This document shows positions 27,412 to 36,926 of a DNA stretch of 64,000 bases, one piece after another. The stretch covers positions 717,934-781,933 of the forward strand of contig NZ_KI421507.1 of the NCBI RefSeq assembly GCF_000473205.1. The letters run 5' to 3'. The position numbers and the translations under genes were made by a program. Numbering within the stretch: position 1 is the stretch's first letter; each line of letters opens with the position of its first letter. The DNA is from Pseudophaeobacter arcticus DSM 23566. Its GTDB lineage: Bacteria; Pseudomonadota; Alphaproteobacteria; Rhodobacterales; Rhodobacteraceae. A model generated the notes under the pieces. The model saw only the letters and a program-made list of their open reading frames with translations. It was not told the origin of the DNA and ran no database searches.

Positions 27412-28341
27412 TCAATGCGCTGGTGCGATGAAGGTGCCGTTGCGCAGGTCCTTGAAGGCCTGTTGCAGCTCTGCCTTTGTGTTCATCACAATTGGCCCAT
27501 GCCAGGCAACGGGTTCCTCAATGGGGGCGCCGGAAATGAGCAGGAAGCGCAGACCTTCGGGGCCGGCCTGTACTGTGATCTCATCCCCGGTACCAAAGCG
27601 CACCAAGGTGCGGTTGCCCGAGAGGTCGCGGATATTGACCTCCTGGCCGGCCACTTCTTTTTCCAGCAGAATTCCCTGTGGGGCCGAGGCATCGACAAAG
27701 GCGCCGGCACCTTCAAAGATATAGGCAAATGCGCGTCTGTAGGTGTCGATCTTAAACCGCTTGGTGACCCCGGCGGGGACCGAGATATCGAGATACTGTG
27801 GATCCGCAGCGATCCCATCTACCGGGCCACGTTTGCCCCAGAATTCTCCGGTTATCACCCGGACATGGGTGCCGTCATCATCGGTTACCTCGGGGATTTC
27901 GCGGGCGGCGACGTCCTGATAGCGTGGCGCGCACATCTTTTGATCCGCCGGCAGATTGCCCCAGAGTTGGAACCCGTGCATTTGCCCGCTGGCATTGCCG
28001 CGTGGCATTTCCTGATGCAGAATGCCGGATCCGGCGGTCATCCACTGCACGTCGCCTGCGCCCAGGCTGCCGGTGTTGCCGAGGGAATCGCTGTGTTCCA
28101 CCTCACCGGAGAGCACATAGGTGATGGTTTCGATCCCGCGATGAGGGTGCCAGGGAAAGCCCTGCAGGTAGTCGGCCGGGATTTCATTGCGAAAATCGTC
28201 GAACAGGAGGAACGGGTCCAGCTCGCTGGGGTCCTGGAAGCCGAAGGCACGGTGCAGTTTGACCCCGGCTCCCTCGAGAGTGGGACGGGCCTGGCGGGTT
28301 TCCAGAATGGGTCTGCTGGAGGAAGACGGGCTGATTGACAT
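27412..28341 (-). CDS. Pirin family protein
   Basis: 309 aa bicupin. The pirin N-terminal domain holds the metal ligands in HPHRGIETITYVL and in HQEMP. The C-terminal domain begins about residue 180 (KRFKIDTYRRAFAYIFEGAG). Bacterial pirins are iron-binding proteins, some with quercetinase activity; the role here is unknown. AGGAA precedes the ATG. It is convergent with the TetR gene. Confidence 0.92.
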   Translation of the reverse strand: MSISPSSSSRPILETRQARPTLEGAGVKLHRAFGFQDPSELDPFLLFDDFRNEIPADYLQGFPWHPHRGIETITYVLSGEVEHSDSLGNTGSLGAGDVQWMTAGSGILHQEMPRGNASGQMHGFQLWGNLPADQKMCAPRYQDVAAREIPEVTDDDGTHVRVITGEFWGKRGPVDGIAADPQYLDISVPAGVTKRFKIDTYRRAFAYIFEGAGAFVDASAPQGILLEKEVAGQEVNIRDLSGNRTLVRFGTGDEITVQAGPEGLRFLLISGAPIEEPVAWHGPIVMNTKAELQQAFKDLRNGTFIAPAH

Positions 28342-28450
28342 GATGGCGTTCCTGTGAGCGGTGGTGATGCACCAAAGCTAGGGGGCAATCCAACATCGCA
28401 AAACAGCCAAGGAGTCACCGCCCCTGTGCGCCATTGCACAGATGGGATCT

Positions 28451-29638
28451 CTAGGAGGGCTTGCTGGTATCCTGCTGCCACCAGTCGCCGGGTTTGACGC
28501 GGGTGCCGTGTTTCCTGGCCAGGCGCAGCGCCAGTTTGCGAAACCGGGAGAGGGCCAGGCGCAGCCAGAGGCGGTTTTGGGGTTTGGTGTAGTCGCGGTT
28601 AAACGGGCAGACCCGCATGCAGATGGCGCAGTCCGAGGCCAGTTTGGCCCAGAAGGAGAAGCACTTTTCCGCGTCGGAGGTCCATTTGCGCACGCCCTTG
28701 ATGGAAGAGATATTGTTGCCACCCTCCTGTGGGGCACCAAAGGGCAGGGCTTTGACCGGGCAGGCATCAGCGCATTTGGTACAGATATCGCAAAAGGCGC
28801 GCACGCCTTGTGGTTTGGGGGTGTCATGGGTCAGCGGCAGATTGGTGAAGATCTTGGAGAAGCGCAGGCGGGGGCCAAATTCGGGCGTGATCACCATTTG
28901 GTTGCGGGCATATTCGCCCAGTCCTGCCTTGATCGCATAGGGGATCACCAGCCCGGTGTCATTCATCGAGGGCACCGCTTCGTAGCCGAGGTTGCGAATA
29001 TAGGCGGCCAGTTGCATCACCACGGAGGCTTCGTGGCTGTATTCGCGCCCGGTGGCGGCGCCGGCCAGGGCTGACGGATAGGTTGCAACCAGATCCGCCT
29101 CCATTTCATGCCCCAGCACAATGACGCTGTTCAGGCCCTCGGGCAGATTATGCGGTGCTTCGGAGAAGTCGCGCGTGTCGACGCGGGAGCGGTAGAGCCA
29201 GCGTTCATCCAGATCGGTAATGCCGCAGAGGTCGGCGCCAAAGAACTTTGAGATGCGCTTGACCTCGGCGCTCATACGGGTGGGGTTGTCGATGGTGACG
29301 GGGTCGGGTGCCACGGGTGTGTCGCAGTGAATGGCAGCCTGGAACCCTTCGCGGATCCCGTCAGGGCCGCGCCGGTTCGAGATCACATCCGAGATCAGCC
29401 AGGCAGCATTGCGCAGGGCAAAATCGCGTTGGGAGAACCCATCGCCGCGCCGCGGAGCTGCCTCCATCCGATAGGAGGCAAAGAATTTGTGGGTCTGTTT
29501 GGATCTTACCTTTGGGTCCCAAAAGGCGCGGGTGAAGATATCGTTGCGCTGGGTGAAAGGCTCAAACGCCTCAGAGATCTCGATGCCCGCTGCGGCATCG
29601 CTGTCCTGGCGGGGCGGTGTGTTTTGGGGCCAACTCAT
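28451..29638 (-). CDS. Fe-S protein of the reductive-dehalogenase/QueG type
   Basis: 395 aa, cytosolic (no Tat signal). The central part (about 130-290) resembles the corrinoid-binding domain shared by reductive dehalogenases and epoxyqueuosine reductase (segments ISKFFGADLCGITDLD and PYAIKAGLGEYARNQMVITP). Two [4Fe-4S] sites follow: CDICTKCADACPV and DCAICMRVCPF. It is longer at the N-terminus than QueG and shorter than catabolic reductive dehalogenases. Relatives in Roseobacters are annotated as reductive dehalogenases without proven activity. An Fe-S/cobamide reductase is likely; the substrate is unknown. Confidence 0.8.
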   Translation of the reverse strand: MSWPQNTPPRQDSDAAAGIEISEAFEPFTQRNDIFTRAFWDPKVRSKQTHKFFASYRMEAAPRRGDGFSQRDFALRNAAWLISDVISNRRGPDGIREGFQAAIHCDTPVAPDPVTIDNPTRMSAEVKRISKFFGADLCGITDLDERWLYRSRVDTRDFSEAPHNLPEGLNSVIVLGHEMEADLVATYPSALAGAATGREYSHEASVVMQLAAYIRNLGYEAVPSMNDTGLVIPYAIKAGLGEYARNQMVITPEFGPRLRFSKIFTNLPLTHDTPKPQGVRAFCDICTKCADACPVKALPFGAPQEGGNNISSIKGVRKWTSDAEKCFSFWAKLASDCAICMRVCPFNRDYTKPQNRLWLRLALSRFRKLALRLARKHGTRVKPGDWWQQDTSKPS

Positions 29639-29801
29639 TGTGCGAAGGTACTGAGCCTTCAGGGGGCAGGCAAGGGGGCTGATGTCGGCGGGGGGGTTTG
29701 TCCGCCATCGCCAGTGGGGCTGTTCGTTCCCCCCAAATCAGGCTATGTCCCGGCGCACTACAGGGTCCGCACGGGCTTTGAGGATGGCAGGAGAGCGACG
29801 A

Positions 29802-30284
29802 ATGACGGACGACGAAGTCTTGGTAACAGTGGAAGCCTCGGGGCTGCGGCGTGTCATGGGGGTGACCATGCTGGCGGTGATCGGCGTGGCCTTGCTCTAT
29901 GTGGCGGCTTCAAACCCGCCATCATTTGCCTGGCTGGTGTTCTTGCTGGGGGTTGGGCTGGGCGCGCTGTGGCTTTCGGTGCGGATGTGGCAGGCGACCA
30001 GCCACAAAATAGAACTGACAGAGCAGGTGCTGCGCTGCACCGATGGAACGGTAATTGCGCAGGTTTGCGATATCGAGAGCATTGATCGCGGCTTTTTTGC
30101 GTTTAAGCCGTCCAACGGTTTTCTGATCCGCACCGCGACATCAGGCGCGAGGATCTGGCTGCCGGGGCTGTGGTGGCGCGCCGGGCGGCGCATTGGCATT
30201 GGCGGTGTTACGCCAGGCTCGCAAAGCAAAACCATGTCAGAGATTCTGGCTGCGATGATTGCCCAACGCAGCCTGCGCCCCTAG
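29802..30284 (+). CDS. Small two-helix membrane protein
   Basis: 160 aa. Hydrophobic helices at about 20-38 and 42-60 are followed by a cytosolic beta-rich region (IELTEQVLRCTDGTVIAQV ... ESIDRGFFAFKPSNGFLIRT), a layout like bacterial PH-type membrane proteins. AGGAG is spaced 8 nt before the ATG at 29802. It is convergent with the TadE-like gene, with only four bases between stops. The function is unknown. Confidence 0.78.
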   Translation: MTDDEVLVTVEASGLRRVMGVTMLAVIGVALLYVAASNPPSFAWLVFLLGVGLGALWLSVRMWQATSHKIELTEQVLRCTDGTVIAQVCDIESIDRGFFAFKPSNGFLIRTATSGARIWLPGLWWRAGRRIGIGGVTPGSQSKTMSEILAAMIAQRSLRP

Positions 30285-30288
30285 CACC

Positions 30289-30888
30289 TTAGTCTAGGGC
30301 ATCTGAGCCATCGTCGTGGCCGCCACCGCTGCTGAGGTTGCCTTCGAAATGCACCAGCGGCGCAAAACGCGGCCGGGTGAAGACAAAGTTGTTGATGTCC
30401 AGCTCTGGCAGCCCGACCCGGAAGGCCGGGGACATTTCGTTGCGGGTTTCAACCAGGATGACGCGTTCTTCATCCGGCATGGTGGGCAGGTCGTCTTCGA
30501 CTGCGCTGATGGTGGCATCGGTCCAGGCCGTTAAGGATTCACCGCGGACTTTTGACCAGTCCACATAGTAGCGGTTGTTGTCTTCATCCCAGCGCACCAC
30601 CGAAATACGCAGGGTTATTGCCGAGTCCGAGCGGATCAGCAGCTGGCTCATCTTGTACATGCTGTCGATATAGGTTTCGTTCAGCGTTGTGGTCTCGCGA
30701 GAGATCAAATCCGAGATGGTATAGGCGGCTTTCAGGTTGACGGTTTCCTGCCGGAAAGCGTCAAAGTAGGTGTAGATGGCTGCAAACAGCCACAAAAGCA
30801 GCGGCACATAGAGCGCAAATTCGACTGTAACCGTACCTTCGGTGTTGCGGGAAAAGGCGCGCAGACGTCTGATCAGTGGGGAAAACAT
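30289..30888 (-). CDS. TadE-like pseudopilin, second copy
   Basis: 199 aa. The N-terminal segment GTVTVEFALYVPLLLWLFAAIY is a TadE/TadF-type prepilin-like helix with a conserved Glu near its start. The rest is predicted extracytoplasmic. AAGGTAAA precedes the ATG. It is the last gene of a three-gene Tad operon on the reverse strand. TadE/F proteins are processed pseudopilins of the Flp pilus secretion system. Confidence 0.85.
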   Translation of the reverse strand: MFSPLIRRLRAFSRNTEGTVTVEFALYVPLLLWLFAAIYTYFDAFRQETVNLKAAYTISDLISRETTTLNETYIDSMYKMSQLLIRSDSAITLRISVVRWDEDNNRYYVDWSKVRGESLTAWTDATISAVEDDLPTMPDEERVILVETRNEMSPAFRVGLPELDINNFVFTRPRFAPLVHFEGNLSSGGGHDDGSDALD

Positions 30889-30891
30889 GGT

Positions 30892-31437
30892 TTACCTTGG
30901 CTCCTGCACAAATGCGGACACGGCCACCAGGCTGACCAGTCCTTCGGGGTCGGCAGTGGAGAGGCTCTCGCCAAAACCCCAGCCAGAGAACAAGGGCTTA
31001 AAGCGCATGCAGGCACGGATCAGCATCAAGTCGTTGGACGCGCCGGTGTTGGAGAACCCGCGAACCGGCAGCATCTCTTCGGGTTTGCTGATGCAGTCGG
31101 GCTGTTCGTTGACGCCCGTCCAGGCAAAGGGGTCAAGCTGCACCATTTCCAGCCGCAACGAGGTCGAACAGTTGTCGATGAAGCCGGAGGTTTTGCAAAT
31201 CTGATCCCGTACAGTATCGTGCTGCGGGGCTGAGCCCGTATGCAGACGAATGTCTCGCACCACGATATCCAGGGCGCGTTCCAACTGTGATTGCCGCAGG
31301 ACCACCATCCCCAGCTCGACGGTCGAGGTGAGGAACATAAAGAACAGCGGCATCAGAATGGCAAATTCAACGGTTACGGTGGCATCCGTGTCGCTGCGAA
31401 AGCGCCGGAGCAGGCGTTGTGCAGAGGAAAAAATCAT
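30892..31437 (-). CDS. TadE-like pseudopilin
   Basis: 181 aa. It has the same N-terminal helix type (ATVTVEFAILMPLFFMFLTSTVE), followed by a cysteine-containing extracytoplasmic domain. It overlaps the upstream VWA gene by four bases (ATGA) and is three bases from the next TadE-like gene, so the three are translationally coupled. It is a minor pilin or assembly factor for Flp pili. Confidence 0.87.
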   Translation of the reverse strand: MIFSSAQRLLRRFRSDTDATVTVEFAILMPLFFMFLTSTVELGMVVLRQSQLERALDIVVRDIRLHTGSAPQHDTVRDQICKTSGFIDNCSTSLRLEMVQLDPFAWTGVNEQPDCISKPEEMLPVRGFSNTGASNDLMLIRACMRFKPLFSGWGFGESLSTADPEGLVSLVAVSAFVQEPR

Positions 31438-33173
31438 TGGGTCAACCTCAGCTGGCGGATCGATGTGGCGATTGAGGCAAAGGCGTCTTTGATCTCCAGC
31501 CCGTCCACATCAAAATAATGGGCATCGGTGCTGGCACAGTCGCGCAGAACCGCGACCCCGTCGCTGGGGGCCTCAAAGCCGATGGTGTAGACCACAATGC
31601 CCTGGGCCTTTGCCGCCGAACAGATGCTGCGGGTGCGACTGTTCTTGGTCCCGTTGCCGTGGCTGGAATAGACGCCATAGTACCAAGTATTGCGCGCTTG
31701 ATAGTAATCCATCCAGTCAGCAAAGATGTAACGATAGAGGTACTTCAGCGAGGTCCGTGCAAACAGTTCGCTGTAGTTCAGGTTCTGAACAACGGGCGGG
31801 TTGTTTTGCGGATCGGCGTTTTCTGACATCCAGCGGCAGCTATTGCCGTAGCGGTCGCAGTCATAAAACTGGCTGTTGCCGGTGCCAATGGGGTGGTCCG
31901 CCCATTGTGCGTAATGGGGCAGGTGCCAGTAGTATCGGTTATTGTAGGCATCATAGGTGGAATAGACCTGAAGCGAGGCTGTGCCGGTGCCATAGCGAAT
32001 GTCATCGCGCCCCACGATTGTGGAGAAATGCACCCCAGATGGCCCATCGCGGCGGTTATTGTTCACATAGTATTGCGAGGTGTTCTGGCCGTCGGTCATC
32101 AACACAATGATCTTGATTGTATCTGCGTCAGTATAGGCCGCCGGGCGGTCTGCAAAATCCCCAGGTACAGAGGCGTTAGTGCCAGTGGCCAGGGCCTGGA
32201 CTGCCGGACGGGCAGAGGGATCCAACAATGCAGTTCCCCATTTCATGCCAACATCAATTGATGTGTTGCCCCCAGCCGAGAGATTTTGAATGAAGGCCTT
32301 GAGGGTATTTGCATCTTTCTGCAGGGGCAGGATCTGGCGCGATGCGCGCTCGTCACAGATTGGATCCCTGATCAGTTCCGGTGGGGTACGGGTACGTTTG
32401 TCGTTGTAATCCCCCCAAACGGTGAAATGCATTGAGCGTTTCAAGGTTTCGCTGGTGGTCAACGCGGCGCTGTTGAACTGGCTGGACTGAAAGTTGACGC
32501 AGTTGGAATACTCATTTTCGCCAACTGTGGAATACTGACCAATCAGGTCATCTGGCAGCGAGACCTGCGTCGCATAGGGCACCACCGATATCGACATTTT
32601 TCCCTCGGTGGTATTGGCCACCATGGTGTCGATAAAATCTTTTGCTGCCACCTTGAGGTTGGTCAGGCGGCTGTTGGAGTTCATCGAGCCGGAAACATCC
32701 AGAACCAGAGAAATCTCCAATCCGTCGATGCTTTCCTCCGCTTTGGAGGTGGCATAGATCGGCAGATCCGTGCCGCCTGAGAACTTCATCAGATGTGCCT
32801 GGAAGGTTGAGTTGATGGTCGCCTGAACCCGTTTGAAACCAATCCCGGATTCCACAATTGGCGGCGTGTAATACTCGCCCAACCCCGCCTTGTTCAGGTA
32901 GTCCTGTACCACAACAGCAGGGGTTTGGGTCTGGTCCAGATCCGCAGCAGCCAGAACCGCACGGTCCAGGGTGTATTGCAGAATTGTCCGGTCGCGCTCC
33001 ATTCGCATCAGATCAACACCAAGGCCGCCAACCGCCAGCATTGCCAGGAAAAAGGCAACTGTGGGATAGGCCATGACGCCGCTTTCATCGCGGCGGAATG
33101 CGCGCAGCTGGTTAGCGCCCCGTTGCAGGACGTTAAAGTTGAGAGCCGTGACGGTCTTGTGGCGCAGTGTCAT
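31434..33173 (-). CDS. TadG-like protein with von Willebrand A domain
   Basis: 579 aa. An N-terminal helix (GVMAYPTVAFFLAMLAVGGLG) anchors the protein. A VWA domain follows with the MIDAS motif DVSGSMNSNS (around residue 160) and a second conserved segment VLMTDGQNTSQYY. This is the TadG architecture, linking the Flp pilus machine to the envelope. The start at 33173 (AGAGG about 9 nt upstream) is favoured over 33284. No other tad genes are in the window, so the main tad locus is elsewhere or these act as an orphan cluster. Confidence 0.87.
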   Translation of the reverse strand: MTLRHKTVTALNFNVLQRGANQLRAFRRDESGVMAYPTVAFFLAMLAVGGLGVDLMRMERDRTILQYTLDRAVLAAADLDQTQTPAVVVQDYLNKAGLGEYYTPPIVESGIGFKRVQATINSTFQAHLMKFSGGTDLPIYATSKAEESIDGLEISLVLDVSGSMNSNSRLTNLKVAAKDFIDTMVANTTEGKMSISVVPYATQVSLPDDLIGQYSTVGENEYSNCVNFQSSQFNSAALTTSETLKRSMHFTVWGDYNDKRTRTPPELIRDPICDERASRQILPLQKDANTLKAFIQNLSAGGNTSIDVGMKWGTALLDPSARPAVQALATGTNASVPGDFADRPAAYTDADTIKIIVLMTDGQNTSQYYVNNNRRDGPSGVHFSTIVGRDDIRYGTGTASLQVYSTYDAYNNRYYWHLPHYAQWADHPIGTGNSQFYDCDRYGNSCRWMSENADPQNNPPVVQNLNYSELFARTSLKYLYRYIFADWMDYYQARNTWYYGVYSSHGNGTKNSRTRSICSAAKAQGIVVYTIGFEAPSDGVAVLRDCASTDAHYFDVDGLEIKDAFASIATSIRQLRLTQ

Positions 33174-33517
33174 GAGCAACAGCCTCTTCGGCCCCGGATC
33201 GCGGGGGCATAGGAGTGGAACGGGTTTTGTCTCGTTCATATTTGGTTGGGGAAGATGGCGGAAATGGGGCAGGCTCAAGTCCATTTGGTTTCAATTTTCT
33301 TAATAGGGAGAGCAATCTTGGGCCAGTAGCGCGATTGTTTACGGATTCTCAGCAAAGTGTAACAAGCCGAGCTGTGACAAAAACGAATCGAGTTCAAATC
33401 CAGTTGGGTACAATTTCTGAAATGGAATGGCTAAAAAGGTCGCACTCTTTAAACTTCCGTGCATAGAGTTGCCGTAACGATAGGAATCAGTCGTTGAAAG
33501 AGTACGGAGAACCACCA
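33174..33517. other. 344 bp divergent promoter region
   Basis: AT-richer spacer holding the promoters of the reverse-strand tadG operon and the forward amino-acid dehydrogenase gene. No clear operator or small gene is seen. Confidence 0.5.
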
Positions 33518-34948
33518 ATGAGCAGCCCCCAAGAACCCAGCTTCCGCGAGAGTGTTGATCTGATGTTCAACAGAGCAGTCGCTTTGATGGACCTGCCGCC
33601 TGGGTTGGAGGAGAAAATCCGCGTCTGCAACGCCACCTATACGGTGCGGTTTGGGGTGCGTCTGCGCGGTGAAATGGTGACCTTCACTGGCTACCGCTCG
33701 GTGCATTCCGAGCACATGGAGCCGGTCAAAGGTGGTATTCGCTATGCCATCAATGTGCATCAGGATGAGGTTGAGGCCCTGGCGGCACTCATGACCTATA
33801 AATGTGCTCTGGTCGAAGCGCCCTTTGGCGGATCCAAAGGTGGTTTGTGCATTGACCCGCGCAAATATGAAGAACACGAGCTGGAGCTGATCACCCGGCG
33901 TTTTGCCTATGAACTGGCAAAGCGCGACCTGATCCACCCCAGCCAGAACGTGCCGGCGCCCGATATGGGAACAGGCGAGCGCGAGATGGCCTGGATCGCC
34001 GATCAATACGCGCGCATGAACACGACCGATATCAATGCCCGTGCCTGCGTCACTGGCAAGCCGCTGAATGCCGGTGGCATTGCCGGCCGGGTCGAGGCGA
34101 CGGGGCGTGGGGTGCAATATGCGCTGCGTGAATTTTTCCGTCATCCTGAAGACGTGGCCATAGCGGGTCTTGACGGGAAGCTGAAAGATAAGCGGATTAT
34201 CGTGCAGGGGCTTGGCAATGTGGGGTACCACGCTGCCAAATTCCTCAGCCAGGAAGATGGCGCGCTGATCACCGGTATTATCGAGCGCGACGGTGCCCTG
34301 TTCCGGAGCGAAGGCCTGGACGTGGAGGCGGTGCACAACTGGATCGTCAAACATGGCGGCATTACCGGTTATCCGGATGCTACTCTGCTGGAAAATGGCG
34401 CGGAGCTTTTGGAGAGGGAGTGCGATATCCTGATCCCGGCGGCGCTGGAAGGGGTGATCAACCTCTCCAATGCGAAGCGCATCAAGGCACCTCTGATCAT
34501 CGAGGCCGCCAATGGCCCGGTGACTGCGGGCGCGGATGAGATCCTGCGTGAAAAGGGGACCGTTATTATCCCGGATATGTATGCCAATGCCGGTGGTGTG
34601 ACGGTCTCTTACTTTGAGTGGGTGAAGAATCTCAGCCATATTCGCTTTGGCCGGATGCAGCGTCGCCAGGAAGAGGCGCGTCACCAGCTGGTGGTCGATG
34701 AGCTGGAAGGCCTGTCAGACAGCATGGGGAAAACCTGGACGCTGACCGATGGCTTCAAAGAAAAGTATCTGCGCGGCGCCGATGAGCTGGAGCTGGTGCG
34801 TTCGGGTCTGGATGACACCATGCGGATTGCCTATCAGTCGATGCGCGAAGTCTGGCACAGCCGTGATGACGTCACCGATCTGCGCACCGCCGCCTATCTG
34901 GTGTCAATCGAGAAGGTGGCTGCCAGCTACCGTGCCAAGGGGCTCTGA
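33518..34948 (+). CDS. Glu/Leu/Phe/Val dehydrogenase family protein
   Basis: 476 aa. The N-terminal dimerisation domain carries EPVKGGIRY and the catalytic-lysine segment APFGGSKGG. The Rossmann domain has GLGNVGYHAAKF (about 230). It catalyses reversible oxidative deamination, most likely glutamate to 2-oxoglutarate by length and motifs. The ATG at 33518 has GGAG 9 nt upstream; a TTG at 33494 also fits the frame. A strong terminator follows. It is monocistronic. Confidence 0.93.
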   Translation: MSSPQEPSFRESVDLMFNRAVALMDLPPGLEEKIRVCNATYTVRFGVRLRGEMVTFTGYRSVHSEHMEPVKGGIRYAINVHQDEVEALAALMTYKCALVEAPFGGSKGGLCIDPRKYEEHELELITRRFAYELAKRDLIHPSQNVPAPDMGTGEREMAWIADQYARMNTTDINARACVTGKPLNAGGIAGRVEATGRGVQYALREFFRHPEDVAIAGLDGKLKDKRIIVQGLGNVGYHAAKFLSQEDGALITGIIERDGALFRSEGLDVEAVHNWIVKHGGITGYPDATLLENGAELLERECDILIPAALEGVINLSNAKRIKAPLIIEAANGPVTAGADEILREKGTVIIPDMYANAGGVTVSYFEWVKNLSHIRFGRMQRRQEEARHQLVVDELEGLSDSMGKTWTLTDGFKEKYLRGADELELVRSGLDDTMRIAYQSMREVWHSRDDVTDLRTAAYLVSIEKVAASYRAKGL

Positions 34949-34983
34949 GGCGTTTTAATACAGGTGTCAGTTTTCTGATCTTA

Positions 34984-35012
34984 ATGGCGGGCCTTGTGCC
35001 CGCCATTTTTTT
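34984..35012 (+). terminator. Rho-independent terminator of the dehydrogenase gene
   Basis: Stem ATGGCGGGC / GCCCGCCAT with loop CTTGT, followed by a run of T, 36 bp after the stop codon. Confidence 0.93.
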
Positions 35013-35333
35013 GCAGTGCCCCCGCTTGAAGGCCCTGCAGCCCTGCGTGCCCTTGGGCATGAGATCTATGTTTTGGCCAAGCGCACCGGTGGTTCTGTTT
35101 CGGATGAGGCCTGCCAGGCAAAACTCACCAAAGGACCAGAAGCGGCAGGGTTGGTCGCGAAATGTTCTAGACATATGTGTCCACTTCCTGTGTAAAGACC
35201 AGCAAGAGCACGCCTGTTGCAGAAATTTTGACCTCTGGGGCTAGGCGTCCTGCGGCAAAGCCGCTAGCAATATCACAGGTTTATCACCACCCGTTGGGGG
35301 GTGTTCGGCAGGATGCAAGGCGGGAGTGCAGTG
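35013..35333. other. Promoter region of the sarcosine oxidase operon
   Basis: 321 bp between the terminator and soxB. I see no riboswitch or clear operator. Low-quality open frames on both strands lack motifs. Confidence 0.4.
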
Positions 35334-36587
35334 ATGCGGTTTTCGGGATGGCGGGTGCTCAGGGAAGGGCTGACCGGCAACAAGGGCTGGGGCCCGCATT
35401 GGCGTGACCCGGACCCCAAGCGCGAATATGATGTGGTGATTATTGGCGGCGGCGGCCACGGGCTGGCCACGGCCTATTATCTGGCGGCGGAACACGGGAT
35501 TACCAATATTGCGGTGCTTGAGAAGGGCTATCTCGGCGGTGGCAATGTCGGGCGCAATACCACCATTGTGCGCGCCAATTATTACCTGCCCGGCAACTCT
35601 GAATTCTACTCACACTCGCTGAGGCTCTGGGAGGGGCTGGAGCAGGAGTTGAACTACAATGTGATGATGTCGCAGCGCAGTATGCTCAATCTCTATCATA
35701 ACGACGGTCAGCGGGATGCGGCGGTCCGCCGGGGGAATTCGATCATCAATCAGGGGGATGACGCCGAGCTGCTGGATCGCGAGGCGGTGCGCAAACTGGC
35801 ACCCTATCTGAATTTTGACAACAACCGCTTTCCGATCATGGGGGCGCTGATGCAGCGCCGGGCCGGCACCGCCCGCCATGATGCGGTGGCCTGGGGTTTT
35901 GCCCGCGGGGCTGACAGGCGCGGGGTGGATCTGATCCAAAACTGCGAAGTCACCGGCATCGATGTGCAGGGCGGCAAGGTGGTCGGCGTGCAGACCGCAC
36001 GCGGCCCGATCCGCGCCAAGAAGGTCGCCCTGGCAGCAGCCGGTCGCAGCGGCCAGGTGGCGGCCATGGCCGGCCTGACCCTGCCGATTGAGAGCCACGT
36101 CTTGCAGGCCTTTGTGTCCGAAGGGGTAAAGCCGCTGGTTGATCAGGTCATTACCTTTGCCGAGGGGCATCTGTATATCAGCCAGTCTGACAAGGGCGGG
36201 CTGGTCTTTGGCAGCTATCTGGACTTTTACAGCTCTTATGCGGCGCGGGGCAATCTGCCGATGGCGGAACATACCATGGAGACCTGCGTCGCCATGGTGC
36301 CGGCCATCAGCAAGGCGCGGCTGCTGCGCAGCTGGGGCGGGATCATGGATATGACGCCGGATGGGTCTCCCATTATTGATCACTCCCCCATTGATGGTCT
36401 CTATCTGAATTGCGGCTGGTGTTATGGCGGCTTCAAGGCCACGCCGGGCTCTGGGAATGCCTATGCCCATCTGATCGCCACGGATCGCCCCCACGGGGCC
36501 GCGACCCGGTTCAAACTGGATCGGTTTCGCAGTGGCTATGGGCTGATGGATGAGGAGGGAACCGGTGCGCAACATAATCTCCACTAG
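35334..36587 (+). CDS. soxB: Sarcosine oxidase subunit beta
   Basis: 417 aa flavoprotein subunit. The FAD loop is VIIGGGGHGLATAYYL at about 35-50. The covalent-flavin/active-site region is expected near residues 170-180, where an AGTARHDAVAWGFARGA segment is seen. It oxidises sarcosine to glycine in the heterotetrameric enzyme. GGGAG precedes the ATG at 35334. First gene of soxBDAG, which serves catabolism of sarcosine from glycine betaine or creatine. Confidence 0.95.
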   Translation: MRFSGWRVLREGLTGNKGWGPHWRDPDPKREYDVVIIGGGGHGLATAYYLAAEHGITNIAVLEKGYLGGGNVGRNTTIVRANYYLPGNSEFYSHSLRLWEGLEQELNYNVMMSQRSMLNLYHNDGQRDAAVRRGNSIINQGDDAELLDREAVRKLAPYLNFDNNRFPIMGALMQRRAGTARHDAVAWGFARGADRRGVDLIQNCEVTGIDVQGGKVVGVQTARGPIRAKKVALAAAGRSGQVAAMAGLTLPIESHVLQAFVSEGVKPLVDQVITFAEGHLYISQSDKGGLVFGSYLDFYSSYAARGNLPMAEHTMETCVAMVPAISKARLLRSWGGIMDMTPDGSPIIDHSPIDGLYLNCGWCYGGFKATPGSGNAYAHLIATDRPHGAATRFKLDRFRSGYGLMDEEGTGAQHNLH

Positions 36588-36609
36588 GCCTTTGGGGCCC
36601 GGGTTGGAT

Positions 36610-36641
36610 GCCTCCGGCGGAGGTATTTTGGGTAAGATGAA
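36610..36641 (+). repeat. Dispersed intergenic repeat, copy 2
   Basis: GCCTCCGGCGGAGGTATTTT followed by GGGTAAGATGAA, between soxB and soxD and just before the soxD ribosome binding site. It matches copies at 23420-23451 and 56611-56640. Confidence 0.65.
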
Positions 36642-36656
36642 GCAGGAGTGCCAGGC

Positions 36657-36926
36657 ATGAGGATCCACTGTCCGCTTTGTGGTGAACGCGACCGACGAGA
36701 GTTTTATGTCAAGGGCGCGGCGATGGAACGTCCTGCGGGGAATGCGGGGCTGGATGACTGGCACGCATATGTGCACCTGCGGGAAAACCCTGCCGGGGTT
36801 CTGGCGGAGCTTTGGTATCACGAGATGGGCTGCGGCAGCTGGCTCAGTGTGACGCGAAACACGGCGACACATGAGGTCCTGAAGGTGGAGCTGGCCTCTG
36901 CTCTGGGATTGGGAGGGGCAGCATGA
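36657..36926 (+). CDS. soxD: Sarcosine oxidase subunit delta
   Basis: 89 aa. It begins MRIHCPLCGERD, with the zinc-binding cysteines Cys5 and Cys8 and further ligands in the segment YHEMGCGSWLSVTRN. The delta subunit is a small zinc protein that completes the complex. AGGAG lies 9 nt before the ATG at 36657. It overlaps soxA by four bases. Confidence 0.95.
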   Translation: MRIHCPLCGERDRREFYVKGAAMERPAGNAGLDDWHAYVHLRENPAGVLAELWYHEMGCGSWLSVTRNTATHEVLKVELASALGLGGAA

